Positions 13,690-21,575 of a stretch of DNA of 35,626 bases are shown here, one piece after another. How positions within the stretch are numbered: the first letter of the stretch is position 1; each line of letters opens with the position of its first letter. Source of the DNA: Micromonospora endophytica (GTDB lineage Bacteria > Actinomycetota > Actinomycetes > Mycobacteriales > Micromonosporaceae). Location of the stretch: NCBI RefSeq assembly GCF_003236305.1, contig NZ_POTX01000034.1, positions 1-35,626 of the forward strand, given 5' to 3'. The translations under genes were made by a program, and so were the position numbers. Below the pieces are notes generated by a model, which made no database searches, was not told the origin of the DNA, and saw nothing but the letters and a program-made list of their open reading frames with translations.

Positions 13690-14667
13690 ATGACCGCGGC
13701 ACCCAAGCCGAACTCACTACTCACTCCGGGCGAGCCCCGCAACGGGGCGTCAGTTCCCGCCGGGGTCGAATACCACCGGGTACTCGCCAGCGACAAACGC
13801 CGGATCGGTCGCGGCATTCTCGCGATCATCCTCCTGCTGGCCGGGTTCGTCATCTTCCCGACGGTCCTCGGCAGGGCGGCTGCGGCCATCGACGTACAGC
13901 AGGGCAACACCCCGCCGATCCTGGGCGGCACCGACTACACGCCGCTCTACCACGCCGGTACCATGCTCTCCCTCGGCCTGCTCATTCCGTGGAGCATGTT
14001 CATCCAGCGGTGGCTCTACGGCGTACCCGGTGCGTCCCTGCACTCCGTGACGTCGCGGTTCCGCTTCGACCTGCTCGGCAGGTCGCTGCTCATCTTCGGT
14101 CCCGCCTGGCTGGTGGTCACCGCCCTCGGAGCTCTCCCGCCCGTCGAGCAGTTCCCCTGGTCGCAGACCGACCTCATCGCCATCTTCCTCGCCACGATGC
14201 TGCTCACCCCGCTCCAGTCGGCGGGCGAGGAATACGGCGTGCGTGGGTTGATCTTCCGCGTGATCGGAAGCTGGACCCGCAGCCCGCGGGCGGGACTGGT
14301 CGCCGGGGTACTGGTCTCGAGCGTGCTGTTCACGGCCGCACACGGCGCAACGGATCCGTACATCATCGTCTGGTACTTCGTGCTCTGGACCGGACTGGCC
14401 ATCATCACCTGGCGCACCGGCGGGCTGGAGATCGCAGTCATGCTCCACGCCGTCCTCAACACGTTCACGTTCGTCCTGGCCACAATCTTGCGGGTGGACC
14501 TCGGCAGTGCCCTGCAGGACCGCTCAGCCGGAGTCGGCACGCCGTACCAGCTCGTCCCCACCTTTGCGGTCGTCGTCATCACCGCAACCATCTGGTGGCG
14601 TACCCGGAAGACAGGACCAGTAGTTACCTCAGGCCGCAGTCAAACGCCAGGTCACGCGCGGTCGTGA
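13690..14667 (+). CDS. CPBP-family intramembrane glutamic protease
   Basis: The 325-residue protein starts at ATG 13690 with AGGAGG upstream. After a 40-residue cytoplasmic tail it has about eight membrane segments. The catalytic CPBP (CAAX protease/bacteriocin-processing, formerly Abi) motifs are present: motif 1 GEEYGVRG (E180, E181, R185), motif 2 FTAAHG (H218) and motif 3 MLHAVLNT (H253, N257). These enzymes cleave within the membrane; bacterial members are linked to prenyl-protein processing, peptide maturation or self-immunity to bacteriocins. Here it is the last gene of a TetR-controlled pair with an uncharacterised membrane protein, and no peptide precursor gene is visible nearby. The substrate is unknown. 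Confidence 0.9.
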   Translation: MTAAPKPNSLLTPGEPRNGASVPAGVEYHRVLASDKRRIGRGILAIILLLAGFVIFPTVLGRAAAAIDVQQGNTPPILGGTDYTPLYHAGTMLSLGLLIPWSMFIQRWLYGVPGASLHSVTSRFRFDLLGRSLLIFGPAWLVVTALGALPPVEQFPWSQTDLIAIFLATMLLTPLQSAGEEYGVRGLIFRVIGSWTRSPRAGLVAGVLVSSVLFTAAHGATDPYIIVWYFVLWTGLAIITWRTGGLEIAVMLHAVLNTFTFVLATILRVDLGSALQDRSAGVGTPYQLVPTFAVVVITATIWWRTRKTGPVVTSGRSQTPGHARS

Positions 14668-14672
14668 CGGGG

Positions 14673-14710
14673 CAGCGGCGGCCCCGGAGGTGGGGCCGGC
14701 GTGGCCGCTG
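14673..14710 (+). terminator. Probable transcription terminator hairpin after the CPBP gene
   Basis: CAGCGG-C-GGCCCC, loop GGAGGT, then GGGGCC and, after a seven-base bulge, CCGCTG. The core 6-bp GC stem starts 6 bases after the stop codon. There is no T-run, as is common for actinobacterial terminators. It may also serve the converging SMR gene. The rest of the 262-base gap up to 14930 holds nothing I recognise. Confidence 0.45.
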
Positions 14711-14929
14711 ACCGCGACCGAGTGATTGGCAGGCCGGAGCCGGCCTGATGCCGGGCCTGATGCCACAAGGTGACGCAGGGCGATCGGACGTTCCCTGCGA
14801 CCCAACCCTGACCACGCGAACGTGAACGTAGCGGTGGACCCCTTCTACGAACCGCCTCGCGCAGCGGCGGCCCTGCTCTCGGCGCGGCGCAGGGAGGGGC
14901 ACACGTTGTCCATGCCCCACCGAGTCTCC

Positions 14930-15250
14930 TCAATGTGCCCCGCCGAGGTTGAGCACCACCACGCCACTGACGACGAGCCCGATTCCCACGACCTTCGCGA
15001 GGGTGAGCGGCTCACCGAGGAAGGCCGCTCCGATCGCCGCGATCGCTGCGGTGCCGAGACCGGCCCAGAGGGCGTACGCCACACTGACCGGGATGTGCTG
15101 CACCGCCCGGGCGAAGAGATAGAACGAGGTCAGGTAGGCCGCGACGAGACCGAGCGTCGGCCACAGGCGGGTGAAGCCCGCGGTCGCCTTCATCAAGCTC
15201 GTTCCCAGGATCTCCGCGATGATCGCGAAGGTCAGCAGCAGGTATCCCAT
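14930..15250 (-). CDS. Small multidrug resistance (SMR) family efflux protein
   Basis: ATG 15250 (MGYLLLTFAIIAEILGTSLM, 106 residues) has AAGAGGAAC upstream, and the length is normal for the family. Four membrane helices are clear. The membrane-embedded glutamate in helix 1 is E13 (AIIAEILGTSLMKAT), the residue that binds protons and cations in EmrE. WPTLGLVAAYLTSFYLFARAV and IPVSVAYALWAGLGTAAIA are the usual SMR helix 2/3 signatures. A single gene without a paired second SMR subunit suggests a homodimer. It exports lipophilic cations or guanidinium-like compounds in exchange for protons. The substrate class cannot be told here. Confidence 0.9.
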   Translation of the reverse strand: MGYLLLTFAIIAEILGTSLMKATAGFTRLWPTLGLVAAYLTSFYLFARAVQHIPVSVAYALWAGLGTAAIAAIGAAFLGEPLTLAKVVGIGLVVSGVVVLNLGGAH

Positions 15251-15319
15251 GCCAGTTCCTCTTTCGTACGCGCACACACTCGCGCAATGGGTGAACGAAT
15301 CATGGCGGCTGCGCCACCG

Positions 15320-16189
15320 TCACCGGTTGGCGGACGGCACCGCCGGTCCGGTGCTGGCGAGGAAGACCCGCAGGGTCCGCGCCGGCTGCCCGGTGACGCG
15401 CTCGACGGTGTCGGTCACCTCCGCGAAGCGGCCCGCCCGGACCCGCTCGAAGGTCAACACGTTGAGATCTCTTTCGAACCCCGTCGTGCCGACGACCGCC
15501 TCGGCGATGGTCACCTCCCGGTGCGACACGGGCCGTCCGGCGGCGGCGGAGAGCAGGTCCGCGGTGCGCGGCAGCGACAGTGACTCCGGGCCGGAGAGTT
15601 CGTACACCTGACCGGCGTGCCCCTCATCGAGCAGGGCCCGCTCGGCCACCGCTGCGATGTCCCGGGCGTCGATCCAGGCCACCGCCGCACCCCCGCTGGG
15701 GAAGGGGAACTCCCCAGTGTCGACGATCGAGTCGCGGTAGAAGCGCGGATCGGTGAAGACCTGCATGAACCAGCTCGGTCGCAGGATCGTCCAGGTCCGG
15801 CCGCTGTCCTGTACCGCGCGCTCCGCACGCGGCGCCCATCCATCCGGCCCGGTGTGGTCCGGATCCCGCTCGGAGAGCAGAACGACCCGGGCCTGGGCTG
15901 GGATCTCGGCCAGCAGCGCGCCGATCAGCTCCGGCGCGTCCGCCCGGTCCGGGCGGACCACGTACACCGCGTCGACGCCCTCGGCCGCCGCCGCCCACCT
16001 GGACGGTTCGTCCCAGGAGAAGGCTGTCGGACGGACGTCGGCGAGGTGGATGGTGGACGGATCGCTGCTTCCGCCGCGCACCTCCACGCGCGGCCGCGCC
16101 GTGAGCAGCTCCGCCAGCGGCACACCCGTCTTGCCCCGGACCCCGGTCACCAGCACGCGAGTCGTGCCGGCCAAGTTCGCACCCTGCAC
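15320..16189 (-). CDS. NmrA-like NAD(P)-binding oxidoreductase
   Basis: I choose GTG 16189 (VQGANLAGTTRVLVTGVRGK, 289 residues) because GGGAGGG lies about 7-10 bases upstream; ATG 16207 is possible but has no ribosome site. VLVTGVRGKTGVPL is the N-terminal Rossmann motif of the NmrA/atypical SDR group. GVDAVYVVRPD, RVVLLSERDPD, TILRPSWFMQVF (the typical LRPxxFM segment) and AWIDARDIAAVAERALLDEGHAGQVYELSGPESLS follow in family order. Members sense or reduce with NADP(H), often acting on quinones or redox signals. It is divergent from a MarR regulator with two palindromes between, so MarR probably controls it. The same frame stays open upstream opposite the MarR genes but has no homology there. 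Confidence 0.85.
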   Translation of the reverse strand: MQGANLAGTTRVLVTGVRGKTGVPLAELLTARPRVEVRGGSSDPSTIHLADVRPTAFSWDEPSRWAAAAEGVDAVYVVRPDRADAPELIGALLAEIPAQARVVLLSERDPDHTGPDGWAPRAERAVQDSGRTWTILRPSWFMQVFTDPRFYRDSIVDTGEFPFPSGGAAVAWIDARDIAAVAERALLDEGHAGQVYELSGPESLSLPRTADLLSAAAGRPVSHREVTIAEAVVGTTGFERDLNVLTFERVRAGRFAEVTDTVERVTGQPARTLRVFLASTGPAVPSANR

Positions 16190-16208
16190 CGTGAACCACC
16201 CTCCCATA

Positions 16209-16223
16209 CTTGAGTCACTAAAG
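16209..16223. promoter_or_regulatory. MarR operator, NmrA side
   Basis: CTTGAGTCACTAAAG, a 7-1-7 inverted repeat with one mismatched pair. It begins with the same ATACTTGAGT (16206-16215) that recurs at 16247-16256. Confidence 0.55.
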
Positions 16224-16248
16224 CTATTGCCGCCAGCTAAGCACCGAT

Positions 16249-16265
16249 ACTTGAGTGGGTCAAGT
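16249..16265. promoter_or_regulatory. MarR operator overlapping the MarR -10 box
   Basis: ACTTGAGTGGGTCAAGT, a perfect 6-5-6 inverted repeat. Its last base is the first base of TAGTCT (16265-16270), the probable -10 box six bases before the MarR start, so binding there would block MarR's own transcription. Confidence 0.65.
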
Positions 16266-16276
16266 AGTCTCGTCAC

Positions 16277-16711
16277 ATGAGCCACCCGACGGACCACCTC
16301 AACCAGCAGGTGTGGGACTTCGTGTACGCCTACGACGCCGCGTACGACCGGGCGGCGCGGGCGGCGGGGCTGAGCTCCGCACAGGCCTGCCTGCTCGACC
16401 ATCTGGAGAGCGGCAGCCGCACCATGGGCGAACTCGCCGCCGAGCTGCTCTGCGACGCCTCGAACGTCACCCAGCTCGTCTCCCGGTTGGAGGGCGGCGG
16501 ACTCGTCGACCGCGTACCCGATCCGGCCGACCGACGCGTCAAGCGAGTGTCGATTACGCAGGCGGGTCGCGGCGCCCGTCGCGAGGTCCACCGGGCCTTC
16601 GACTTTCCCACCGCCCGGCTCGGCCGGCTGACCGAACAGGAGCAGCGTCGGCTGTCGGAGCTGCTGGCCAAGACCCTCGCCCCCGATCCGGACCGGGTCC
16701 CGCGCGGCTAG
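16277..16711 (+). CDS. MarR-family transcriptional regulator
   Basis: This is a 144-residue protein from ATG 16277. It has no ribosome site; TAGTCT lies six bases before ATG, so a leaderless transcript is likely. The winged helix-turn-helix covers roughly residues 35-100: LSSAQACLLDHLESGSRTMGELAAELLCDASNVTQLVSRLEGGGLVDRV, then the wing DPADRRVKRVSITQAG with the conserved D-x-R-D/R. Helices at both ends form the dimer. It lies opposite an NmrA-like gene, separated by two related palindromes. Autorepression and repression of that gene are inferred from operator positions. A redox or phenolic signal would fit the target but is not shown. Confidence 0.9.
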   Translation: MSHPTDHLNQQVWDFVYAYDAAYDRAARAAGLSSAQACLLDHLESGSRTMGELAAELLCDASNVTQLVSRLEGGGLVDRVPDPADRRVKRVSITQAGRGARREVHRAFDFPTARLGRLTEQEQRRLSELLAKTLAPDPDRVPRG

Positions 16712-16761
16712 CCCGCTCCGCAGGGAATGGTCGGATTCGGCCGCGTCCGAGGGAAGATGAC

Positions 16762-16771
16762 TTGTCCACAA
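16762..16771. promoter_or_regulatory. Possible operator of the second MarR gene
   Basis: TTGTCCACAA (TTGT-NN-ACAA) lies seven bases upstream of the -10-like TACGCT (16778-16783). MarR sites often have such half-sites. The palindrome is short, so confidence is low. Confidence 0.35.
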
Positions 16772-16789
16772 CTTGGTTACGCTCTCTGC

Positions 16790-17257
16790 ATGGACGCAAC
16801 GCCTCGCTGGCTCGCCCCGGAGCAGAAGGCCGCCTGGGACAGCTTCATCCGCATGCAGGAGAAGCTCATCGGACGACTCTCCCGCCGAGTCCAGGCCGAC
16901 TCCGGGCTGTCCGCCGCCGACTACCTCGTGTTGGCCAAACTCACCGAGGTCAGCGGCCGGCGGATGCGCCTCATGGACCTGGCCAAGCTGTTGGAGTGGG
17001 AGAAGAGCCGCATGTCCCACCAGGTCGGGCGAATGACGAAGCGCGGACTGGTGGCCAAGGAGGAATGTCCCGACGACGGGCGTGGAGCGTTCATCGTGGC
17101 CACCCCGGCCGGCGTCACGGCGATCGAAAACGCCGCACCCACACATGTCGGACATGTCCGCCGACTGTTCATCGACGCCCTCTCCCAGGAAGACCTCGAC
17201 ACGCTCGCCCGGATCTCGAGTCAGGTCCTCGCGCACATGGAGAAGCAGCCCGACTGA
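16790..17257 (+). CDS. MarR-family transcriptional regulator
   Basis: I start at ATG 16790 (MDATPRWLAPEQKAAWDSFI, 155 residues). TACGCT followed by six bases precedes it, while the upstream extension has no ribosome site. The winged HTH covers LSAADYLVLAKLTEVSGRRMRLMDLAKLLEWEKSRMSHQVGRMTKRGLVAKEECPDDGRGAFIVATPAG, with the typical DD-x-R-G wing. The N-terminal WLxxEQxxAW and C-terminal FIDALSQEDLDTLARISSQVL helices are usual for the actinobacterial subgroup. It lies 78 bases after the first MarR and 137 bases before kup, all on one strand but with separate promoters likely. The target is unknown, possibly itself or the flanking genes. Confidence 0.88.
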   Translation: MDATPRWLAPEQKAAWDSFIRMQEKLIGRLSRRVQADSGLSAADYLVLAKLTEVSGRRMRLMDLAKLLEWEKSRMSHQVGRMTKRGLVAKEECPDDGRGAFIVATPAGVTAIENAAPTHVGHVRRLFIDALSQEDLDTLARISSQVLAHMEKQPD

Positions 17258-17394
17258 TCGTCCGAGCGACAGATCATCGCCGACTCAGCACGGTACTCGC
17301 GTGGGTGAACGGCGGCAGACCAGCGCCGTACGGTCGGAGCGGCGATTAGCCTCGTGCCGTTGCCGACGATGCGCGGTGTCAGGAGGAGGCTCGG

Positions 17395-19326
17395 GTGCCT
17401 GACGTCGTGCCGGCCGGGCGATCCTCGGGTGGAGCCTACGTCGTCCGGGCCGCGCTCGTCGTCGTCGCGCTCGGGGTCGTGTTCGGCGACATCGGCACCA
17501 GTCCGATCTACACCATGCAGACCGCCTTCAACCCGGCCGACCCGCATCCGGTCCCGGTCAGCCGGGACAACGGGTTCGGTGTCGTCTCGCTGATCTTCTG
17601 GTCGGTCATGATGATCGTGACCCTCACCTACGTCACTCTCGCGATGCGGATGAGCAACGAGGGTGAGGGCGGCATCATGGCGCTGATCACCCTGTTGCGT
17701 CGCCGCAGCACGGGAACTGCCGGTCGGACGGGTGCGGCGTTGGCGACGGCGGGTGTCTTCGGCGCCGCGCTGTTCTTCGGCGACAGCATGATCACCCCGG
17801 CGATCTCCGTACTCGCCGCGGTGGAAGGACTCAAGGTCATCCAGCCGTCGACGGAGACCCTCGTCGTTCCGATCACCGTACTGATCATTCTGTTGCTGTT
17901 CGCGCTGCAACGCCGCGGCACCGCCACCGTCGGACGCCTGTTCGGGCCGGTGATGGTCGCGTGGTTCGCGGCCATCGGCCTGTGCGGGGTGGCCGGCGTC
18001 GTCCGGCAGCCGGCGATCCTCGGCGCACTGTCACCCACCCACGCCGTCAACTTTCTCGCCGGGCATTTCCACATCGCCTTCTTCGCCCTGGCCGCCGTCG
18101 TGCTCTCGGTCACCGGCGCCGAGGCACTGTACGCGGACATGGGGCACTTCGGCCGTCGGGTCATCACGCGTGGCTGGCTGTTGCTGGTGCTGCCCGCCTG
18201 CACGCTCAGCTACTTCGGTCAGGGCGCGTTGATTCTCGCCGCCCCGTCGGCGGTGAGCAGTCCGTTCTTCCTGCTCGCACCCGGTTGGGCGCGTCTACCG
18301 ATGGTCGTGCTGGCCACGGCGGCCACGGTCATCGCCTCCCAGGCGGTGATCACCGGCGCCTACTCGGTGACCGCGCAGGCCGCTCGGCTCGGTTACCTGC
18401 CACGGTTACGCATCGCGCACACCTCGGCGTCGACAATCGGTCAGATCTACGTACCGTCGATCAACTGGCTGCTCATGCTCGCCGTCCTCACCCTGGTGCT
18501 CACCTTCGGCAGCTCGACAGCCCTGGCGTACGCCTTCGGGATGTCGGTCGTCACCACCATCACCATCACCACTCTGCTCTTCTTCCACCTCGCCCGGGTG
18601 CGCTGGCACGTTCCGCTCTGGCTTGTGGTTCCCGGTGCCGTCATCCTGCTCACCGTCGACCTGCTGTTCCTGTCGGCGAATCTCACGAAGCTCACGCACG
18701 GGGCGTGGCTGCCGCTGCTCATCGGGCTGGCGGCCTTCACCGTGATGAGCACCTGGCAGCGGGGTCGGGAGGTGGTGACCCAGGAACGCGAACGCCGGGA
18801 AGGGCCCCTGCGTACCTTCGTCGACGACCTGCACGCTGGCCGCTTCCCGCACACCCGCGTGCCCGGCACGGCGGTGTTCCTCAACCGCAGCAAGGAGACG
18901 ACGCCGTTGGCGATGCGCGCCAACGTGCGGCACAACCGCGTGCTGCACCGCCATGTCGTGATCATGCTGGTGCAGACCGTGCCAGTTCCGCAGGTGTCCC
19001 CTGCGCACCGGATCCAGGTCGACGACCTGGGCTACACCGAGGACGGGATCGTCCACGTCACCGCCAGGTTCGGATATCTCCAGGCCCCGAACGTGCCCGA
19101 GGCGCTGGAGTTGCTCCGGGCCACCCAGACGGAAGGCCACGTGGAGGTGACGGACGCCTCCTACTTCCTGTCCCCGGTCGACGTGGTCGCCGGGCGCGCC
19201 CCGACGATGGCGCGTTGGCGCAAGCGCCTGTTCGTCGCCACCTCCCACCTCGCCGGCGACGCCGCCGCGCACTATGCCCTGCCCCGGGACCGCACCGTCA
19301 CGATCGGCTCCCAGATCGAGGTCTGA
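17395..19326 (+). CDS. kup: Kup-family potassium uptake transporter
   Basis: GTG 17395 follows AGGAGGAGG. The 643-residue protein has the KUP/HAK/KT layout: about twelve membrane helices in the first 440 residues, then a soluble C-terminal domain. The family signature ALGVVFGDIGTSPIYTMQTAF is at residues 25-45, and other typical parts are NEGEGGIMALITLL, FGAALFFGDSMITPAISVLAAVEGL, TGAEALYADMGHFGRR, TGAYSVTAQAARLGYLPRLRIAHTS and GQIYVPSINWLLMLAVL. It imports potassium, probably with protons, across the cell membrane. The C-terminal part includes GTAVFLNRSKETTPLAMRANVRHNRVLHRHVVIM, typical of the cytosolic domain. The 137 bases upstream contain no c-di-AMP riboswitch that I can fold. Complete and ordinary for its family. 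Confidence 0.95.
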   Translation: MPDVVPAGRSSGGAYVVRAALVVVALGVVFGDIGTSPIYTMQTAFNPADPHPVPVSRDNGFGVVSLIFWSVMMIVTLTYVTLAMRMSNEGEGGIMALITLLRRRSTGTAGRTGAALATAGVFGAALFFGDSMITPAISVLAAVEGLKVIQPSTETLVVPITVLIILLLFALQRRGTATVGRLFGPVMVAWFAAIGLCGVAGVVRQPAILGALSPTHAVNFLAGHFHIAFFALAAVVLSVTGAEALYADMGHFGRRVITRGWLLLVLPACTLSYFGQGALILAAPSAVSSPFFLLAPGWARLPMVVLATAATVIASQAVITGAYSVTAQAARLGYLPRLRIAHTSASTIGQIYVPSINWLLMLAVLTLVLTFGSSTALAYAFGMSVVTTITITTLLFFHLARVRWHVPLWLVVPGAVILLTVDLLFLSANLTKLTHGAWLPLLIGLAAFTVMSTWQRGREVVTQERERREGPLRTFVDDLHAGRFPHTRVPGTAVFLNRSKETTPLAMRANVRHNRVLHRHVVIMLVQTVPVPQVSPAHRIQVDDLGYTEDGIVHVTARFGYLQAPNVPEALELLRATQTEGHVEVTDASYFLSPVDVVAGRAPTMARWRKRLFVATSHLAGDAAAHYALPRDRTVTIGSQIEV

Positions 19327-19401
19327 CGAACAGCGGTGAACCGGGGGCGGTCGCGGGCCGTGGTACCCGCAACCAGCCACGCACATCGAGGAGCATCGTC
19401 A

Positions 19402-20673
19402 ATGACCTCACGTGATGCGGGCCGCCTGTGGCTCGTACGTGTTCTCGCGCCCCTGACCTGCTGGGCGGCCATGGCCGGCCTGGCCCCCCAGCCGGCGGCG
19501 ATGGCCGACCCGAGCGCGCCGATCGTCGGCGTGGCGGGCAAGTGCGTAGACGTCCAGTGGTCCGGAACCGCGAACGGCACGACCGTCTGGCTGTGGGACT
19601 GCAACGGCACCAACGCGCAGAACTGGGCCGGGGTCGGACACCAGGGCACGCTGCGCGCGTTCGGCAAGTGCCTGGACGTGGCCGGCGGCTCGCACCGCGA
19701 CGGCACCCGGGTGCAGCTGTGGGAGTGCAACGGCACCGACGCGCAGAGCTGGCGACCGGAGAACGGGCGACTGATCAACACTGGCTCCGGCAAGTGCCTG
19801 GACACCTCCGGTGGGGCGCAGACCGGCACGCCGTTGCAGATCCGCAGCTGCGCCGACGCCACCACGCAGACGTGGGCGCAGCGCGGCCGTCCGGAGGGTG
19901 GCGGAACGGTGGCGGCCGGAACGGTGGCGGCCGGAACGGCGGCGAAGAAGGGCGTCGCCACGTGGGCGTTCCCGCCCGGCCGCGACGGGATCCGCGACGT
20001 GGGTGCGGCCTGGTACCACGACTGGTCCACCTCGAACAGCGACGTGCCGGCATCCGCTGAGTTCGTACCGATGATCTGGGGTGCCGCGTTCGTCAACGAC
20101 ACCGAATTGGCCACCGCGCAACGGTCCGGCCGTACGCTGCTCGGCTTCAACGAGCCGGACCTGCCGCAGCAGGCGAACATGTCGGTCGAGCACGCGCTGG
20201 ACCTGTGGCCCCGGCTCCAGAACACCGGCATGCGGCTGGGCAGCCCAGCGGTCGCCTTCGGCGCGGACACCCCGGGCGGTTGGCTGGACCGGTTCCTCGC
20301 CGGTGCCCGTGACCGCGGGCTGCGGGTCGACTTCATCGCCCTGCACTGGTACGGCTCGGACTTCGGCGACGACGCCGCGAACCACCTGATGCAGTACGTG
20401 CGCGCGGTCCACGAACGCTACCGGCTGCCGATCTGGATCACCGAGTTCGGCCTGATCGACTTCAGCCAGGGCACGCCCCGCCACCCGTCGCCGCAGCAGC
20501 TCGTCACGTTCATCAACAAGGCGACCGCCGCGTTGCAGGCCACGCCGTACGTCGAGCGGTACGCCTGGTTCGCCCTGCCGGCCACCGGCGAGCACGCGCC
20601 GCACGGTCTGTACCGCGACAACGGCACCGCCACCGAGGCCGGCGCGGCCTACCGGGCGGCGGGCCGGTCGTAG
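19402..20673 (+). CDS. Secreted GH128-type glycoside hydrolase with N-terminal ricin B lectin domain
   Basis: I start at ATG 19402 because GAGGAG lies nine bases upstream. The 423-residue protein has a signal peptide (residues 1-36, cut near PAAMADP). A beta-trefoil CBM13/ricin B domain spans about 40-160, with three repeats each ending in Q-x-W (NAQNW, DAQSW, TTQTW) and paired cysteines. A short linker (GGGTVAAGTVAAGTAA) leads to a glyco_hydro_cc/GH128 catalytic domain: GAAWYHDWSTS, LLGFNEPDLPQQANM (probable acid/base E251), FIALHWYG and IWITEFGLIDF (probable nucleophile E348). GH128 enzymes cleave beta-1,3-glucan; the lectin domain probably binds the polysaccharide. The protein acts outside the cell on fungal or plant glucan, inferred from the family. 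Confidence 0.9.
   Translation: MTSRDAGRLWLVRVLAPLTCWAAMAGLAPQPAAMADPSAPIVGVAGKCVDVQWSGTANGTTVWLWDCNGTNAQNWAGVGHQGTLRAFGKCLDVAGGSHRDGTRVQLWECNGTDAQSWRPENGRLINTGSGKCLDTSGGAQTGTPLQIRSCADATTQTWAQRGRPEGGGTVAAGTVAAGTAAKKGVATWAFPPGRDGIRDVGAAWYHDWSTSNSDVPASAEFVPMIWGAAFVNDTELATAQRSGRTLLGFNEPDLPQQANMSVEHALDLWPRLQNTGMRLGSPAVAFGADTPGGWLDRFLAGARDRGLRVDFIALHWYGSDFGDDAANHLMQYVRAVHERYRLPIWITEFGLIDFSQGTPRHPSPQQLVTFINKATAALQATPYVERYAWFALPATGEHAPHGLYRDNGTATEAGAAYRAAGRS
19903..19944 (+). repeat. 15-bp tandem repeat in the linker of the GH128 gene
   Basis: GGAACGGTGGCGGCC occurs at 19903-19917 and 19918-19932, followed by a partial copy with one change (19933-19944). It encodes repeating G-T-V-A-A units between lectin and catalytic domains. 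The repeat stays in frame whatever its copy number, so linker length may vary between strains. Confidence 0.75.
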
Positions 20674-20737
20674 ACCAGAAGCGTCCCGGGTGCCCCGGTC
20701 GGTGCGTAGCGCGCGCCGCTCGGGGTACCCGCCGGAC

Positions 20738-21286
20738 ATGGCGCGGTACACAGATCCCGAGCTGCGGGAACAGCTCAAGGAAGAGATCAAGGCGTCCGAC
20801 CGGGGCGGCCGACCGGGACAGTGGTCGGCGCGCAAGTCCCAGCTGCTCACGAAGGAGTACGAGAAGCGCGGCGGCGGCTACCAGGGCCCGAAGGACGAAC
20901 GCCAGAAGTCGCTTCAGCGCTGGGGCGACCAGAAATGGCGAAACCGGCAGGGAACCACCCGGGCGCGGCACGACGGCGAAACCGACAGGTACCTCCCCGA
21001 GCAGGCATGGAACCAGCTCTCCGCCGAGCAGCAGCGGGCGACCGACGCCAAGAAACGCAAGGAGTCGAGGTCCGGCAAGCAGTATGTCGCCAACACCGGG
21101 CCGGCCCGGCGGGCCCGCCGCAACGCCGCAGCGGTGCCGCTGACGGAGCTGCCGGTCGCCGAGGCGACCCGGCACGTCAGAGACCTCGACACCGGTCAGC
21201 TGAGGGCGGCGCTGCGCGCCGAACGTGCCGGGAAGGGCCGCAAGACGCTCATCCAACGGTTGCAGTCGGCGCTCGACCGCCGCTGA
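20738..21286 (+). CDS. DUF5872-domain protein
   Basis: I start at ATG 20738 (MARYTDPELREQLKEEIKAS, 182 residues); the extension to 20690 is not supported by a ribosome site. The highly charged protein contains the DUF5872 pattern: ASDRGGRPGQWSARKSQLLTKEYEKRGGGY, then SLQRWGDQKWRN, RYLPEQAWNQLSAEQQRATDAKKRKES and QYVANT. A basic tail (RRARRNAA) and a C-terminal helical segment (LDTGQLRAALRAERAGKGRKTLIQRLQSAL), resembling the short SAP/Rho-type helical motif found in nucleic-acid-associated proteins, complete it. The function of DUF5872 is unknown to me; a DNA- or RNA-linked role is inferred from charge. It stands alone, convergent with the ferredoxin gene. Confidence 0.8.
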   Translation: MARYTDPELREQLKEEIKASDRGGRPGQWSARKSQLLTKEYEKRGGGYQGPKDERQKSLQRWGDQKWRNRQGTTRARHDGETDRYLPEQAWNQLSAEQQRATDAKKRKESRSGKQYVANTGPARRARRNAAAVPLTELPVAEATRHVRDLDTGQLRAALRAERAGKGRKTLIQRLQSALDRR

Positions 21287-21353
21287 CCCGGGTGCGGCGG
21301 AGAACGCCTGACCCGCTGGTGTCAACAGGTGTCGAGTTACCGTGCTGCCGGCG

Positions 21354-21575
21354 TCAGGCCGGCGCGATCAGGGTGCCGTCGGCGTCGCGTACGGCGATCG
21401 CCTCGACCGGGCAGGACTCGGCGGCGTCGATGACCGTCTCGGTCGGCTCGACCGCCGGCGCGGTCGGCACCGCCCGCCCCGACTCCAGCAGGAAATGGGC
21501 TGGTGCCATGCCGACGCAGCCGCCCGAGCCGATGCAGCGCCCAGCGTCGACCTCGATCCGCCAGTCGGCGCTCAC
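21354..21575 (-). CDS. [3Fe-4S]-type ferredoxin, P450 partner
   Basis: The 73-residue protein starts at GTG 21575, overlapping the P450 stop as GTGA, so the two are translationally coupled. IEVDAGRCIGSGGCVGMAPAHF and AAESCPVEAI give cysteines C14, C20 and C55 followed by proline. The spacing C-x5-C...CP, without a cysteine at the middle position, is that of single-cluster [3Fe-4S] ferredoxins found beside actinobacterial P450 genes. It passes electrons from a ferredoxin reductase, not encoded here, to the adjacent P450. Confidence 0.92.
   Translation of the reverse strand: MSADWRIEVDAGRCIGSGGCVGMAPAHFLLESGRAVPTAPAVEPTETVIDAAESCPVEAIAVRDADGTLIAPA

Noticed and set aside
12969-14711. A 580-codon plus-strand frame over the membrane protein/CPBP operon
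   Set aside because: It is arginine/histidine-rich shadow sequence out of frame with genes that have good ribosome sites and catalytic motifs.
15320-17236. A continuous 638-codon minus-strand frame covering the NmrA-like gene and both MarR genes
   Set aside because: Only the part below 16189 has family motifs; above it the frame is antisense to two clear MarR genes and has a low-complexity composition.
17258-17394. Possible c-di-AMP (ydaO) riboswitch before kup
   Set aside because: The leader is short and I could not find the conserved core or pairing; only a normal ribosome site is visible.
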